From Desulfosarcina ovata subsp. ovata (lineage in GTDB: Bacteria; Desulfobacterota; Desulfobacteria; Desulfobacterales; Desulfosarcinaceae), in NCBI RefSeq assembly GCF_009689005.1, contig NZ_AP021879.1, positions 5,613,724 through 5,677,723 of the forward strand: a stretch of DNA of 64,000 nt, in the 5' to 3' direction. Shown piece after piece: positions 46,466-55,905 of the stretch; position 1 is the first letter of the stretch; every line of letters starts with the position of its first letter. Made by a program: the position numbers and the translations under genes. The notes under the pieces are model-generated. The model did not search any database, had not been told where the DNA came from, and saw only the letters and a program-made list of their open reading frames with translations.

Positions 46466-49231
46466 TCACATCTTCTCGATACAAACCGCACACGCCTTAT
46501 ACTCCGCCGTCAGCGTAACCGGGTCGAACGCGGCGTGGGTCAACCAGTTGGCGTTGCCGTCGCGGAAATGAAAGGCCATCCACACCATCCCTTCGGGGAC
46601 CTCCGGGGTCACGTTGGCCCGCACGGCCACCTCACCGCGCCTGGACCTGACGCGGATGGTCTCGCCATTGGCGATACCGATTCGATCGGCGTCGGAGAAG
46701 GAGATATCGGCAGTCTCCTCACCGAGAAGGTCGTTGAGGCCTTCGCAGCGGCCGGTCTGGGTTCGGGTATGGTAGTGATACAGGCGTCGGCCGGTGCTGA
46801 GCACCAGGGGATAGTCCGTGTCGGGTACCTCGGCCGGCGGGGTCCATTCGGCCGGGGTAAAACGGCCCAGGCCACAGGTGAATTTTCCGCCTTGGTGCAG
46901 AAAGGTGGTTCCCGGATGCTCCACCGTGGGGCAGGGCCACTGGAGACCGTCTTCTTCGATGCGGTAGTATTTGATACCGCCCAGATTGGGTGCCAGGGCC
47001 GAAATTTCGTTATCCCAGAGCTCCTGACCGCTGTCGGATGCCCAGTCGTGACCGAAGCGTTTGGCAATCTGTTTGAAAATCCACCAGTTGGGCTGAGAGA
47101 TGCCGGGCGCCTGGCTGGCGGTGCGCACCCGGCTGACCCGCCGTTCGCTGTTGGTGAAGGTGCCGTCGTTTTCACTCCAGGCCGCCGCCGGCAGGACCAC
47201 ATGGGCAAAACGGGTGGTTTCGTTGAGAAAAATATCCTGGACCACAAGAAACTCGGCCGAAGCCAGCTCATGTTCCACCTTGTGGATATCCGGTTCGGTA
47301 TTGGCCAGGTTCTCTCCGAAGATGTAAAAGGCGCGGACCTTACCGTCCACCAGCCCATCCATCATCTGGGGGATCATCAGCCCCACCTTCTTTGACATAC
47401 CGGTGGTCTGCCAGGCGGTTTCGAACTTCTCACAGCTTTTTTCATCGGTCACGGCCTGGTAGCCGGGATAGACATTGGGAAGGGCTCCCATGTCGCAGGC
47501 TCCCTGTACGTTGTTCTGCCCGCGTAGCGGGTTGACCCCACCCATTTCCACGCCCATGTTGCCCAAAAGCATCTGCAGGTTGGCGGTGGACATGACGTTG
47601 TTCTTGCCACAGGTATGCTCGGTGATACCCAGCGTGTAGCATAGCATCACCGGTTTCACCGAGGCCAAAAGATGGGCGACTTCCCTGATCGTTGCCGCAT
47701 CAATGCCGCAAATGTCGGCCGCCTTTTCCGGCGGGTAGGCCATGACCGTCTCTTTGAGTTGATCGAAACCGGTGGTGCAATTTTTCACGAACTCCTTGTC
47801 GTAAAGGTCATCCTCGATCAGGACGTACATAATGGCGTTGAGCAGGGCGATGTCGCTGCCCACCTTCAGCGGCAGGTGCATGTCGGCAAAATCGACCAGC
47901 CGATGCCGGCGCGGATCAATCACGACCAGTTTGGCACCGTTCATCACCGCATTTTTCAGAAAAGTCGAGGCCACCGGATGTGCCTCGGTCATGTTGGAAC
48001 CGATCACCAGAAACATTTTTGCCCGAGAGAACTCGGAGAAAGAGTTGGTCATTGCGCCTGACCCGAACGTTGTCGCCAGCCCGGCGACGGTTGGGGCATG
48101 TCAAGTACGGGCACAATGGTCGATGTTGTTGGTCTTAAACACCGCCCGGAAAAGTTTCTGCATCTGGTATGAGTCTTCGTTGATGCTACGAGCACAGCTG
48201 ACCCCGGCCACGGCATCGGAACCGCTCTCCGCGATGATCTGCTTGAACTTGTCCGCCACCAGATCGAGGGCTTCGTCCCACGAGGCCTCGCGGAAAGTAT
48301 CCCCCTCCCGGATCAGGGGGGTTGTAAGGCGCTCCTCCGAATAGATGAAATCGTAGCCGAAACGCCCCTTGACGCACAACCGGCCCTTGTTCGGCGATCC
48401 GTTTTCCACACCGGTGACCTTGACAATGCGTCCGTTTTGAACATGCAGCCAGAGCTGACAACCGACCCCGCAGTAGGGGCAGGTGGTGCGGATCTTTTTA
48501 GCTTTCCACGGCCGCCAGCTGAAGCGGGCCTTCTTCTCCACCAGGGCGCCGGTGGGGCAAGCCTGGACACATTCGCCGCAGAATACGCACTGGGAATCCT
48601 TGAGCGCCACATCCGTGCCGGCAACCACCTTGGCCTCGGCCCCGCGGTAACCGAAGTTGATCGCCCGGTTGACCTGGACTTCGTTGCAGGCCTGAACACA
48701 GCGGCCGCAAAGGATACAACGCGAAAAATCACGCACGATCAACGGGTTGAGCATTTCCATCGGGTAGGGATTTTCCGACCGCGGATATTTGCCCCCTTCC
48801 ACCTGATACTGGTAGGCCAGATCCTGAAGACGGCAATCCCCCCAGGAGGGGCACAATTCCTCGAACTGGTCCGACGCGGCCGCCTGCATCTGAAAATCGC
48901 TCCAGTCCCCTTCCCGGCCGGAACCAATGGAACAGTTATGATTGCCCGAGGCCAGCAACAGTTCCAGGGTCTCACGCCGGGAGGCGACCACTTTGGGCGA
49001 TTCGGTCAACACATCCATACCATCGGCGGCCGGTGTGCTACATGCGGTCATCAGCGTGCGTGCCCCTTTGACCTCAACGACACAGATGCGGCAGGCCCCC
49101 GTGGGCGACGCACCTTTTAGATAACACAAGGTCGGGATGGTGATATGATTCTCTTCGGCGACCTCGAGAATGGTCTGCCCCGGTTCGAAGGGAAGCGGGG
49201 TGCCATTGATCATGATGGTACCCTGATCCAT
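46466..49231 (-). CDS. fdhA: Selenocysteine-containing formate dehydrogenase, catalytic subunit
   Basis: The gene is one 921-residue selenoprotein read through an in-frame TGA at 48101-48103 (Sec377) within HCART-U-HAPTVAGLATTF, the active site of Sec formate dehydrogenases. N-terminal domains are a 2Fe-2S ferredoxin (Cys36, 47, 50, 64), two 4Fe-4S motifs (CILCGRCVQAC, CVFCGECVQACPTGA) and the molybdopterin-side cluster CPYCGVGCQLW. The C-terminal half is the molybdopterin oxidoreductase with its dinucleotide-binding domain. The enzyme interconverts formate and CO2 using Mo or W bis-MGD. The architecture is that of NAD- or ferredoxin-linked cytoplasmic FDHs, but no diaphorase subunit is adjacent. 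There is no Tat signal. An automatic caller would split it into two genes at the TGA. Confidence 0.95.
48060..48103 (-). promoter_or_regulatory. Bacterial SECIS element for Sec377 of FdhA
   Basis: Just after the TGA, GTCGCC and GGCGAC form a perfect six-pair stem closed by the loop GGGCT (48072-48088). This fits the short hairpin at a fixed distance from the UGA that recruits SelB, including G and U in the loop. Confidence 0.85.
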
Positions 49232-49615
49232 TACTGCTCCTTTCCTGTTGCCAACATCTGCGATTGACGACTGATTATGGCTTGCTAATCGCCCGCGGAT
49301 GGGGCGCGCCAGAAACTTTATGCCACGACTGACATAACGATTCTTGCTATTAGAAAATCAAGCATTTGTCAATCGGTTTTAGCAATCGGCGGCAAGCCTC
49401 CAGCAAAGCGGTCTCGCGATAGAAAACAATCCGTTTTTTCTATATGGAGACCCATCACAGGGTGTCTCATTTCACTGTTTTTATTGAGACAAGTGCAATA
49501 ATATATCCGCATTGACAGAACCGCGAGGTTGGGATATTTGCTTAATGAAACGCTACTTTGGAAACTAGCAAAAGGCTTTTGCAACGGGCAACTTTAATAT
49601 AACGGGAGACAGTTT
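49232..49615. other. Divergent intergenic region between fdhA and the oxidoreductase
   Basis: No gene is recognised. It must contain the divergent promoters of the two molybdoenzymes. The segment from about 49340 to 49560 is AT-rich. Confidence 0.5.
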
Positions 49616-51694
49616 ATGGCAGCAAAAAAGTCTACCTTCAGCGTATGCGGCATGTGCACGGTCAGGTGCCCCATTCAGGTTGAGACAGAAAACGGGGCAA
49701 TTCAATTCATCCAGGGAAACCCTCACATGGGCGGCATCAACGGTGCCCTGTGCGCCCGCGGCGCGGCCGGCAAAGCCTTGATCAACGACAACGAACGCAT
49801 CCAGCGGCCCATGATCCGGGTTGGCGACCGCGGCCAGGGAAACTGGAAGCCGATCAGTTGGGATGAGGCCCTGGACTACGCCGCCAGTCAGCTCAAAGCG
49901 GTCATCGACACCCATGGCGGAAAAAGCATTCTTTTCTCCGATCGCGGCGGCCCTTTTCGTGACTTGCATCAGGCCTTCGTGCGCGGCCTGGGATCGCCCA
50001 ACTGGTCCAACCATGACGCGTCCTGCGCCCGCAACGTCCAGCATGCGGCTCTCTCCCTTTTCGGTTTCGGACGCAAAGGAGTCGGCTACGACCTGAAAAA
50101 CGCGCGTCACGTGGTCCTTCAGACCCGCAACATCTTCGAAGCCATCAACGTCAAGGAGGTCAACGACCTCATGGCCGCCATGGAAAAGGGATGCAAACTG
50201 ACCGTCATCGACATCCGGGCCAATGTCACCGCAACCAAGGCCCACCGTTTTATGATGATCCGCCCCGGCTCGGATTACGCGCTCAACCTTTCCGTTATCC
50301 ACACCCTGCTCAATCGGAAGCTTTACAACACCGCCTATGCCAGCAAATGGATCAACGACCTGGATGTACTGGAACGGTTCGTCAAGCCCTACACCCCCGA
50401 ATGGGCCGAGCAGGAAACCGGCATTGCCGCCGAGGAGATCGTCCAGTTCACCAAGGACCTGGCCAAGGACGCGCCGGCAATCATCTGGCATCCCGGCTGG
50501 ATGAACGCCCGCTACTTGGATTCTTTTTATATGTCGCGCACCATCTACATTATCAACACCCTGCTCGGGTCCATTGGTGCCAAAGGCGGGTTGCCCATGG
50601 CCAACAAACCCAGCGATGTCGGGCGCAAGGGGCTGAAAAAACTGGTTGACCTGGTACCCAAACCCGAAGACAAACGCGCCGACGGCACCGGATGGAAGTA
50701 CGGCCATCTCGACACCGGGCCTGGCCTGATCAATCTGGGATTCGACGCCATTGAGAGTGAAGATCCCTATCCTGTCAGGGCTTATATCGCCTACCGCCAC
50801 GACCCCTTGATGGGCTTTCCCGATCCGGAGCGGATGAAGCAAAAATGGGCCAAGCTCGATTTTCTCATGTCGGTGAGTTTTACCTGGTCCGACACGGCCT
50901 GGCATTCCGATTTGGTGCTACCCCTTTCCCCCTACCTGGAACGGGAATCGATCCTGGCCTGTAAAAACGGACTCAATCCGTATATGTTCACCCGCCGCCG
51001 GGCCGTCGAGCCGCGTTATGATACCCGTAGCGACTGGGAAATCCTCTGCGGCCTGGCCAAACGCCTGGGCATCGACGCCCTGGCGTTCGACTCCATCGAG
51101 AAAATCTGGGAATACCAACTGGACGGCACCGGTGTCAGCGTTTCCGATTTCGACGCCAAGGGGTTCGTACAACTGGGCACCGGGCCGTTGTACAAGGAGG
51201 AACCGACCTTCAAGACACCGTCCGGGAAGGTGGAAATCATCAATGAAAAGTGGGAATCCCAGGGCGTGCCCTCCCTCAAGCCATACGAAAGCACCCATCC
51301 GCCGGAAGGCAAATTCCGGCTCACCTTCGGCCGCTGCGGGGTTCACACCCAGGGCCACACGGTTAACAACAGCCTGCTGTTCGAACAGGTCCCCGAGAAC
51401 ACCCTGTGGATCAACAGCGATGCCGGAGCCCGGATGGGACTGACTGACGGAGACCTGGTGGAAATCAGCGGAAACGGGCGAGGCGGACGCATGCATGCCC
51501 GTCTCACCGACCTGATTCACCCCGAAGCGGTGTTCATGCTGCATGGTTTCGGCCACCGGCTGCCCGTGGAGAGCCGGGCCTTTGGCAAGGGCGTGGCCGA
51601 TCATGAACTGATGTGTGGTGGACTGGAAAAGTGGGACAAAGGCGGCGGCGCCGTCGCCATGCAGGAACACTTCGTTTCCGTGGCGCGCTGTTGA
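49616..51694 (+). CDS. Molybdopterin oxidoreductase, polysulfide/thiosulfate reductase-like catalytic subunit
   Basis: The protein has 692 residues. A 4Fe-4S motif lies at the N terminus (Cys11, Cys14, Cys18, Cys46). The likely metal ligand is Cys137 in SNHDASCARN. The C-terminal dinucleotide-binding domain includes GRCGVHTQGHTVNN and TPSGKVEIINEKWE. It resembles PsrA/PhsA-type DMSO reductase family members, but it has no Tat signal and no B or C subunit gene beside it. It is therefore cytoplasmic or uses unlinked partners. It is transcribed divergently from fdhA. The substrate is unproven; tetrathionate, thiosulfate, polysulfide or an organic compound are possible. Confidence 0.85.
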   Translation: MAAKKSTFSVCGMCTVRCPIQVETENGAIQFIQGNPHMGGINGALCARGAAGKALINDNERIQRPMIRVGDRGQGNWKPISWDEALDYAASQLKAVIDTHGGKSILFSDRGGPFRDLHQAFVRGLGSPNWSNHDASCARNVQHAALSLFGFGRKGVGYDLKNARHVVLQTRNIFEAINVKEVNDLMAAMEKGCKLTVIDIRANVTATKAHRFMMIRPGSDYALNLSVIHTLLNRKLYNTAYASKWINDLDVLERFVKPYTPEWAEQETGIAAEEIVQFTKDLAKDAPAIIWHPGWMNARYLDSFYMSRTIYIINTLLGSIGAKGGLPMANKPSDVGRKGLKKLVDLVPKPEDKRADGTGWKYGHLDTGPGLINLGFDAIESEDPYPVRAYIAYRHDPLMGFPDPERMKQKWAKLDFLMSVSFTWSDTAWHSDLVLPLSPYLERESILACKNGLNPYMFTRRRAVEPRYDTRSDWEILCGLAKRLGIDALAFDSIEKIWEYQLDGTGVSVSDFDAKGFVQLGTGPLYKEEPTFKTPSGKVEIINEKWESQGVPSLKPYESTHPPEGKFRLTFGRCGVHTQGHTVNNSLLFEQVPENTLWINSDAGARMGLTDGDLVEISGNGRGGRMHARLTDLIHPEAVFMLHGFGHRLPVESRAFGKGVADHELMCGGLEKWDKGGGAVAMQEHFVSVARC

Positions 51695-51744
51695 TCCACT
51701 AAAGAAAAATCGCGAAACGCCCTGCCACTGATACAACAAAAACC

Positions 51745-51787
51745 AATCCCCCCTGACAGATAAAGCTTCGTCAGGGGGGATTTTTTT
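51745..51787 (+). terminator. Strong Rho-independent terminator
   Basis: AATCCCCCCTGAC pairs perfectly with GTCAGGGGGGATT around a 12-base loop and is followed by a T-run. It lies 50 bases after the oxidoreductase stop and also faces the end of the xdhC operon. Confidence 0.93.
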
Positions 51788-51846
51788 ATCGCCAAATCAA
51801 TTCCGGAATGCCGTTGGTTATCCCGAAGCGGCTGTCCCCGGCCGGT

Positions 51847-52896
51847 TTACAGCTGCATGCCGGCACGGTGGGCGATCAGTTCGCCGACGATGCTCACGGC
51901 GATCTCCTCCGGGGTGTCGGCTCCGATGGAGAGTCCGATGGGAGAATGCACCCGGTCGATGTCGGCCTGTGAAAAGCCCTCTTTGATCAGGGCCGCGTAA
52001 GTGGCATCCCGCTTCCTGCGGCTGCCGATCATGCCAATGTAACCGGCATGGGTCTTCAGAGCCTGGGCCAGCACGGTTTTGTCGTGCAGGTGGCCCCGGG
52101 TCACGATGATCACAAAGTCGTTCTGCCCCATGGCCGTGTCCGGCAGGCAGCGGTTGAAATCCTCCAGCACACGGACCTCCTGGGCATCGGGGTAACGTTC
52201 GCGATTGGCATACTCCTTCCGGTCGTCGGCCACCGACACCCGGAATCCCACCAGGCTGGCCAGGTGGGCCGTGGCCCGCGCCACGTGTCCGGCGCCGAAC
52301 AGATAGGCAGCGCACACCTGTCCCGCCGGCTCCAGCACCGCGAATCCACCTGTCACCCGCACGGTCCGGATCTCGGCCGAGCGGGAGGCCGCCGCAGCGA
52401 CCCGTTCCAGCTCATTCGCCGAAAGCGGGAAGTTCCCATCCACCTCCCCCCGGGCCGATACCAGACCGTGCTTCACCGGGCCCACATGGTCACCGGCGGT
52501 GTCGACCATGGTCACGAAACAACCTTTGCCGCCCGATTCCAGCACCGCCCGCCATCCATCGAAAATGGCCACCGTCTCCGAATCGGGGGTGATGCAGTCC
52601 AAAAGCACTTCCGCCTGACCGCCGCAGATCATGTCCATGCTGGCCACGTTTTCCAGTCCCAGATCAAAAGGGATCAGGTCCGACGCACCCGTCGGGATCA
52701 GCTTCACGGCCCGGGACATCACTTCGGCCTCCAGCAAACCGCCACCGATGGTGCCGATGCCGCGGCCGTCGGCGGTGACGATCATTTTGCTGCCCGACGT
52801 GCGCGGCGTGGAACCGCTGTGACTGATGATGGTGGCCAGAACAAAGGTCTCCCCTTTGCCCAAAAGGTCGCTGGCGGTTTGTGCAATCGTATCCAT
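51847..52896 (-). CDS. xdhC: XdhC/CoxI-family molybdenum cofactor maturation protein
   Basis: The 349-residue protein has the XdhC N-terminal domain (ATIISHSGSTPRTSGSKMIV, GTIGGGLLEAEVM) and the C-terminal Rossmann domain (YLFGAGHVARATAHLASLVG, VTRGHLHDKTVLAQAL, YIGMIGSRRKRD). XdhC proteins bind and tailor the molybdenum cofactor, including sulfuration, and deliver it to xanthine oxidase family enzymes. It is the last gene of the cluster headed by the aldehyde oxidoreductase, which belongs to that family and is its likely client. Confidence 0.93.
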   Translation of the reverse strand: MDTIAQTASDLLGKGETFVLATIISHSGSTPRTSGSKMIVTADGRGIGTIGGGLLEAEVMSRAVKLIPTGASDLIPFDLGLENVASMDMICGGQAEVLLDCITPDSETVAIFDGWRAVLESGGKGCFVTMVDTAGDHVGPVKHGLVSARGEVDGNFPLSANELERVAAAASRSAEIRTVRVTGGFAVLEPAGQVCAAYLFGAGHVARATAHLASLVGFRVSVADDRKEYANRERYPDAQEVRVLEDFNRCLPDTAMGQNDFVIIVTRGHLHDKTVLAQALKTHAGYIGMIGSRRKRDATYAALIKEGFSQADIDRVHSPIGLSIGADTPEEIAVSIVGELIAHRAGMQL

Positions 52897-53142
52897 GCTT
52901 GTTCCGATCCTTTCTCGTTAGATCCTGAATCCGTCCGTTGGCGCCATCCTGACACCGCGGCGCCAACCGTTCCCGCAAATACCCCTGTTTCTTCCCGATA
53001 GGCCCCGCTATTTTCCTGGCACCGATCTGTACCCGATCCCCCCGTTGTCTGCAATCAAAAAACAGCCCCGCACCGGCAGATGGAGTCAAACCACCGCAGG
53101 CGTCAACGGCGCACCGGGCGGGCAGCATAACCCGCAGGCGGG

Positions 53143-54543
53143 CTAGGTACGGTAGAGCCGCTGGCCTTGACGGCTGGTGAGATTGTAAAGGCAAAAGGGA
53201 ATCAAGCGGGTGTCCGGCGCCATGACATGGATACAGCAGTCGCGCGCCCGCTCCAGGTCCAGGTTCCACACATCCTGGAAAGCCATGGCGGATACGGAAA
53301 GCAGATGCGTTTTGGCCCGACGGATAAACGCGTCCAAATCCAAAGCATCCGTCGGTGCCAAAGGCGCACAGTCGGCGGCTGCGCTGTCGCAACACGATTG
53401 CGGCGCCCGCCATTGCCGGGCCACAAAGGCGATGGCACTGGCCGCCCCCGCCTCGGCCGGGATGGGGGCCGGGCAGCATCTCCCGCCGGCGGATCCGGCC
53501 ACGGCCCGCACACTGCGGTCGGGCATTACCAAAAAGCTGGCGTTGAAGCTGCACAGGGCATTCTCGCAGCCCGGAGGATTGAAGTCCGCAGCCTTGAAAC
53601 GGCCGTCGGTCTGCGCCTCGATGGCGCGCATCAGCTGCGGCAGGGTCATCCGGTCGGCGTCTTTGGGCGGATGCGGCACCCGGCCGAAATAGCTGACCGG
53701 CTGAAAGTGGACCGAGCGGACGGCCGGGGAGCGGGTCACGGCCAGATCGAGGATGCGGCCGATATTGCGGTCGTTGATCCCGGGTACCATCGTCGGCACC
53801 AGCACCACACCGATCCGGTTTTTTTCACAGGCATCGATGGCAGCCTGTTTTTCCGCCCACAGCGGCCGTCCGCGAAGTTTCCGGTAAATGCCGTCGTCGG
53901 TGCCGTCGAACTGCAGAAAAATCGAAGCCAGTCCGGCGGCCTTGAGCTCGCGGACATAGGCCGCATCACGGGCCAGACGCAGACCGTTGGTATTAACCTG
54001 GATGAAATCGAATCCGGCCTCGCGGCCCATCGCGACGATACGCGGCAGGTCGTCCCGCACGGTGGGCTCCCCTCCGGAAAGCTGGATGTTGCTGCCGGGA
54101 CCGGCCTTTCGGGCGGCGCTGAACCAGCGCTGAATCTGGGTCAGGGGGGGATCATCGCCCTGCATGCCCCGGGCATCGGCGAAGCATACCGGGCAGGCCA
54201 GGTTGCATCGATCGGTCACTTCCAGAATGATGGTGCAGGAGCGCTGGCGATGGTCCGGACAGAGGCCGCAGTCGAAAGGGCAGCCCTTTTCCACCGGATG
54301 ACCGCAGTGGGCCGGCCGGGTGGGAATCTTGGGCCGCTGCCAGCCGGTGAATGCGGGCTCGCCATCCCAGATGCGCACGGAAAAAGATCCGTGCTCGGGG
54401 CAGTGCTTTTCCAGATAAACCCGATTCCCGCGGATCACCCGCCGGGCCGGAAGTAACGCCAGGCAATCCGGACAGAGGCTCTGGGTCTTCTGGGTATCGG
54501 GCGTCACCGGGGCATCAGTTTGCGTCAAAGGGATCGAATCCAT
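53143..54543 (-). CDS. trsS: TrsS-like radical SAM protein of the aldehyde oxidoreductase cluster
   Basis: The protein has 466 residues. The N terminus has zinc-ribbon-like cysteines (SLCPDCLALLPARR, EKHCPEHGSF), the SAM cluster motif is CNLACPVC, and IQLSGGEPTVRDDLPRI is typical of the barrel. Many more cysteines follow (PGCENALC, GRCCPAP, DCCIHV), suggesting extra clusters. It matches the family I remember as radical SAM (seleno)protein TrsS in Desulfovibrio-type clusters; its reaction is not established. The start at ATG 54543 overlaps the upstream gene by 29 bases; the open frame to 54645 is less likely. The gene ends at TAG, and the next codons would encode CGLCC. Confidence 0.82.
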   Translation of the reverse strand: MDSIPLTQTDAPVTPDTQKTQSLCPDCLALLPARRVIRGNRVYLEKHCPEHGSFSVRIWDGEPAFTGWQRPKIPTRPAHCGHPVEKGCPFDCGLCPDHRQRSCTIILEVTDRCNLACPVCFADARGMQGDDPPLTQIQRWFSAARKAGPGSNIQLSGGEPTVRDDLPRIVAMGREAGFDFIQVNTNGLRLARDAAYVRELKAAGLASIFLQFDGTDDGIYRKLRGRPLWAEKQAAIDACEKNRIGVVLVPTMVPGINDRNIGRILDLAVTRSPAVRSVHFQPVSYFGRVPHPPKDADRMTLPQLMRAIEAQTDGRFKAADFNPPGCENALCSFNASFLVMPDRSVRAVAGSAGGRCCPAPIPAEAGAASAIAFVARQWRAPQSCCDSAAADCAPLAPTDALDLDAFIRRAKTHLLSVSAMAFQDVWNLDLERARDCCIHVMAPDTRLIPFCLYNLTSRQGQRLYRT

Positions 54544-54961
54544 TTTCCACCACAATCTCCATGACTTTGGCAAATGTGTCGGCAACCATGCCGGCGCAGC
54601 GCTGTCGGGCTGCGGCAGGGCCATCGGCACCGGTAATGGCGTCACAGGTCATGCCGCCATATTGATTGCTCACCGCCTCCTCGAACCAGGCGGTGAGCGC
54701 ACCCAGCATCAGCGGCAGCCGATCCGATTCCTTTTCCGTATCACTGCCCTTGCCCACGTACAGGCCCAGCAGGCAGCACCCGCCGGTCAGGGCACCGCAA
54801 CTGGCCCGCCCGTTGCCACATCCGTAAGCCAGGCCGGCCATGGCCCGCACCAAGAGAGGATTCTCCTCCCCGCGGGCGTCCAGGGCCAGTTGAACGATGA
54901 TCTGGCTGCAGGTATATCCGCCGGCGGCCAGTTGCAGCATGCGAATCTGATTGTCGTCCAT
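54515..54961 (-). CDS. C-GCAxxG-C-C family redox protein
   Basis: The 148-residue protein has conserved cysteines at GGYTCSQIIVQLAL, YGCGNGRASCGALTGGCC and GGMTCDAI, plus QRCAGMVADT. This is the signature of the C-GCAxxG-C-C family (DVU_1555 type in my memory), thought to bind a metal cluster or act as a redox carrier. ATG 54961 has AAGGAG eight bases upstream and follows the methyltransferase stop by four bases, so translation is probably coupled. Confidence 0.85.
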   Translation of the reverse strand: MDDNQIRMLQLAAGGYTCSQIIVQLALDARGEENPLLVRAMAGLAYGCGNGRASCGALTGGCCLLGLYVGKGSDTEKESDRLPLMLGALTAWFEEAVSNQYGGMTCDAITGADGPAAARQRCAGMVADTFAKVMEIVVENGFDPFDAN

Positions 54962-54965
54962 GACG

Positions 54966-55685
54966 TCAACTCCTTTTCCGGGCCACAAGTAGAAAGTAAC
55001 CGGGACGCATCCGGCACGCAGCGCCGTCCGGAAACGTGTCCCGCCACCACGGTTTCAGGGAGAGGCCGGCCCAGGCCAGCTGGGCGGCCAGTGCTTTCAG
55101 TCGATCCGAATGGTCTTGCCACAACAGCGAATCAAATCCGGCGTGGTGGATCCGCTGCAGCAGCGCGCGCGGACCCACCGCTCCGCGCAGGCACCCGCCG
55201 ACCCCGGCCCATGGACCGGGATCGGGTCCACCCCCTTCGCTTTGCCGGTAAATATCGGCAACCACCAGACGGCCGGCTGCCTGAAGCACCCGATGGGCTT
55301 CCGCCAACGCCGCGGCCGGGTCCGGAACCAGGGAGAGCACACATTCAAAGAAGACGGCACGAAGCATTCCGCTTTTCAGCGGCAAAGCCAGGGCATTGCC
55401 GCGCATGACGGAAAGCGGCGGGTCGTTCTGCCTGGCCACGCCAAGCAGCATCGGCGAAAGATCGATCCCGATGGTCCGGGCCCCAAAACGGCGGGCGAGC
55501 AGGTCCAGCGAGGCCCCGGTCCCGCAGCCCACGTCCAGCACCCGGTCCCCCGGCCCCAGTCGGCAATACCCGGCCGCCCGGCGGGTCAGGTCCAGCTCTC
55601 CCGGCCGGATGGCCGGCCCGGTCACGGCCCGCACGGCTTCGGATTCATAAGGTCGGGATATATTGATATCGAGTGTTTTACGCAA
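54966..55685 (-). CDS. Class I SAM-dependent methyltransferase (DVU_1556-like)
   Basis: The protein has 239 residues. The SAM-binding motif is RVLDVGCGTGASLDLLARRF followed by TIGIDLSPMLL; motif II and III regions are RGNALALPLKSGMLRAVF and EAHRVLQAAGRLVVADIY. The substrate is unknown. In Desulfovibrio-type clusters a methyltransferase of this kind stands between the C-GCAxxG-C-C and small redox genes, exactly as here, so it probably acts in making or modifying a cofactor for the aldehyde oxidoreductase. Confidence 0.88.
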   Translation of the reverse strand: MRKTLDINISRPYESEAVRAVTGPAIRPGELDLTRRAAGYCRLGPGDRVLDVGCGTGASLDLLARRFGARTIGIDLSPMLLGVARQNDPPLSVMRGNALALPLKSGMLRAVFFECVLSLVPDPAAALAEAHRVLQAAGRLVVADIYRQSEGGGPDPGPWAGVGGCLRGAVGPRALLQRIHHAGFDSLLWQDHSDRLKALAAQLAWAGLSLKPWWRDTFPDGAACRMRPGYFLLVARKRS

Positions 55686-55691
55686 CCGGCC

Positions 55692-55905
55692 CTATTTATC
55701 TTCGAGGATCCGCTCCACCTCCGCCATCTTCCCCGTGGCCACGGCTTCGCTGATCAGCACCGTTTTGCATTCCGGGCAGTAGGGCAGATCGGTGGTAAAA
55801 CGGTTGCCCATGTATGCCACGGCCACCGGCCCCAACCACCAGATCACACCCGCAGCGGTCACAGCGCCACTTCAGGTCTTCGGGACGGACATTGTCAATT
55901 TTCAT
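55692..55905 (-). pseudogene. Small cysteine-pair redox protein (DVU_1557-like), frameshifted
   Basis: ATG 55905 encodes LKWRCDRCGCDLVVG. One extra G in a GGGG run (plus-strand CCCC 55830-55833) then throws the frame off. Skipping one base gives PVAVAYMGNRFTTDLPYCPE, then CKTVLISEAVATGKMAEVER, and a stop at 55692. This yields a protein of about 70 residues with two CxxC-type metal or redox pairs. As written, the frame gives an unrelated 69-residue product. Either the gene is broken, the ribosome slips, or one base is wrong in the assembly. It overlaps the upstream gene by ATGA. Confidence 0.82.

Noticed and set aside
48053..48103. FdhA as two separate genes or a pseudogene broken by TGA
   Set aside because: The TGA sits at the selenocysteine position of the FDH active-site motif and is followed by a SECIS-like hairpin, so one selenoprotein gene explains it.
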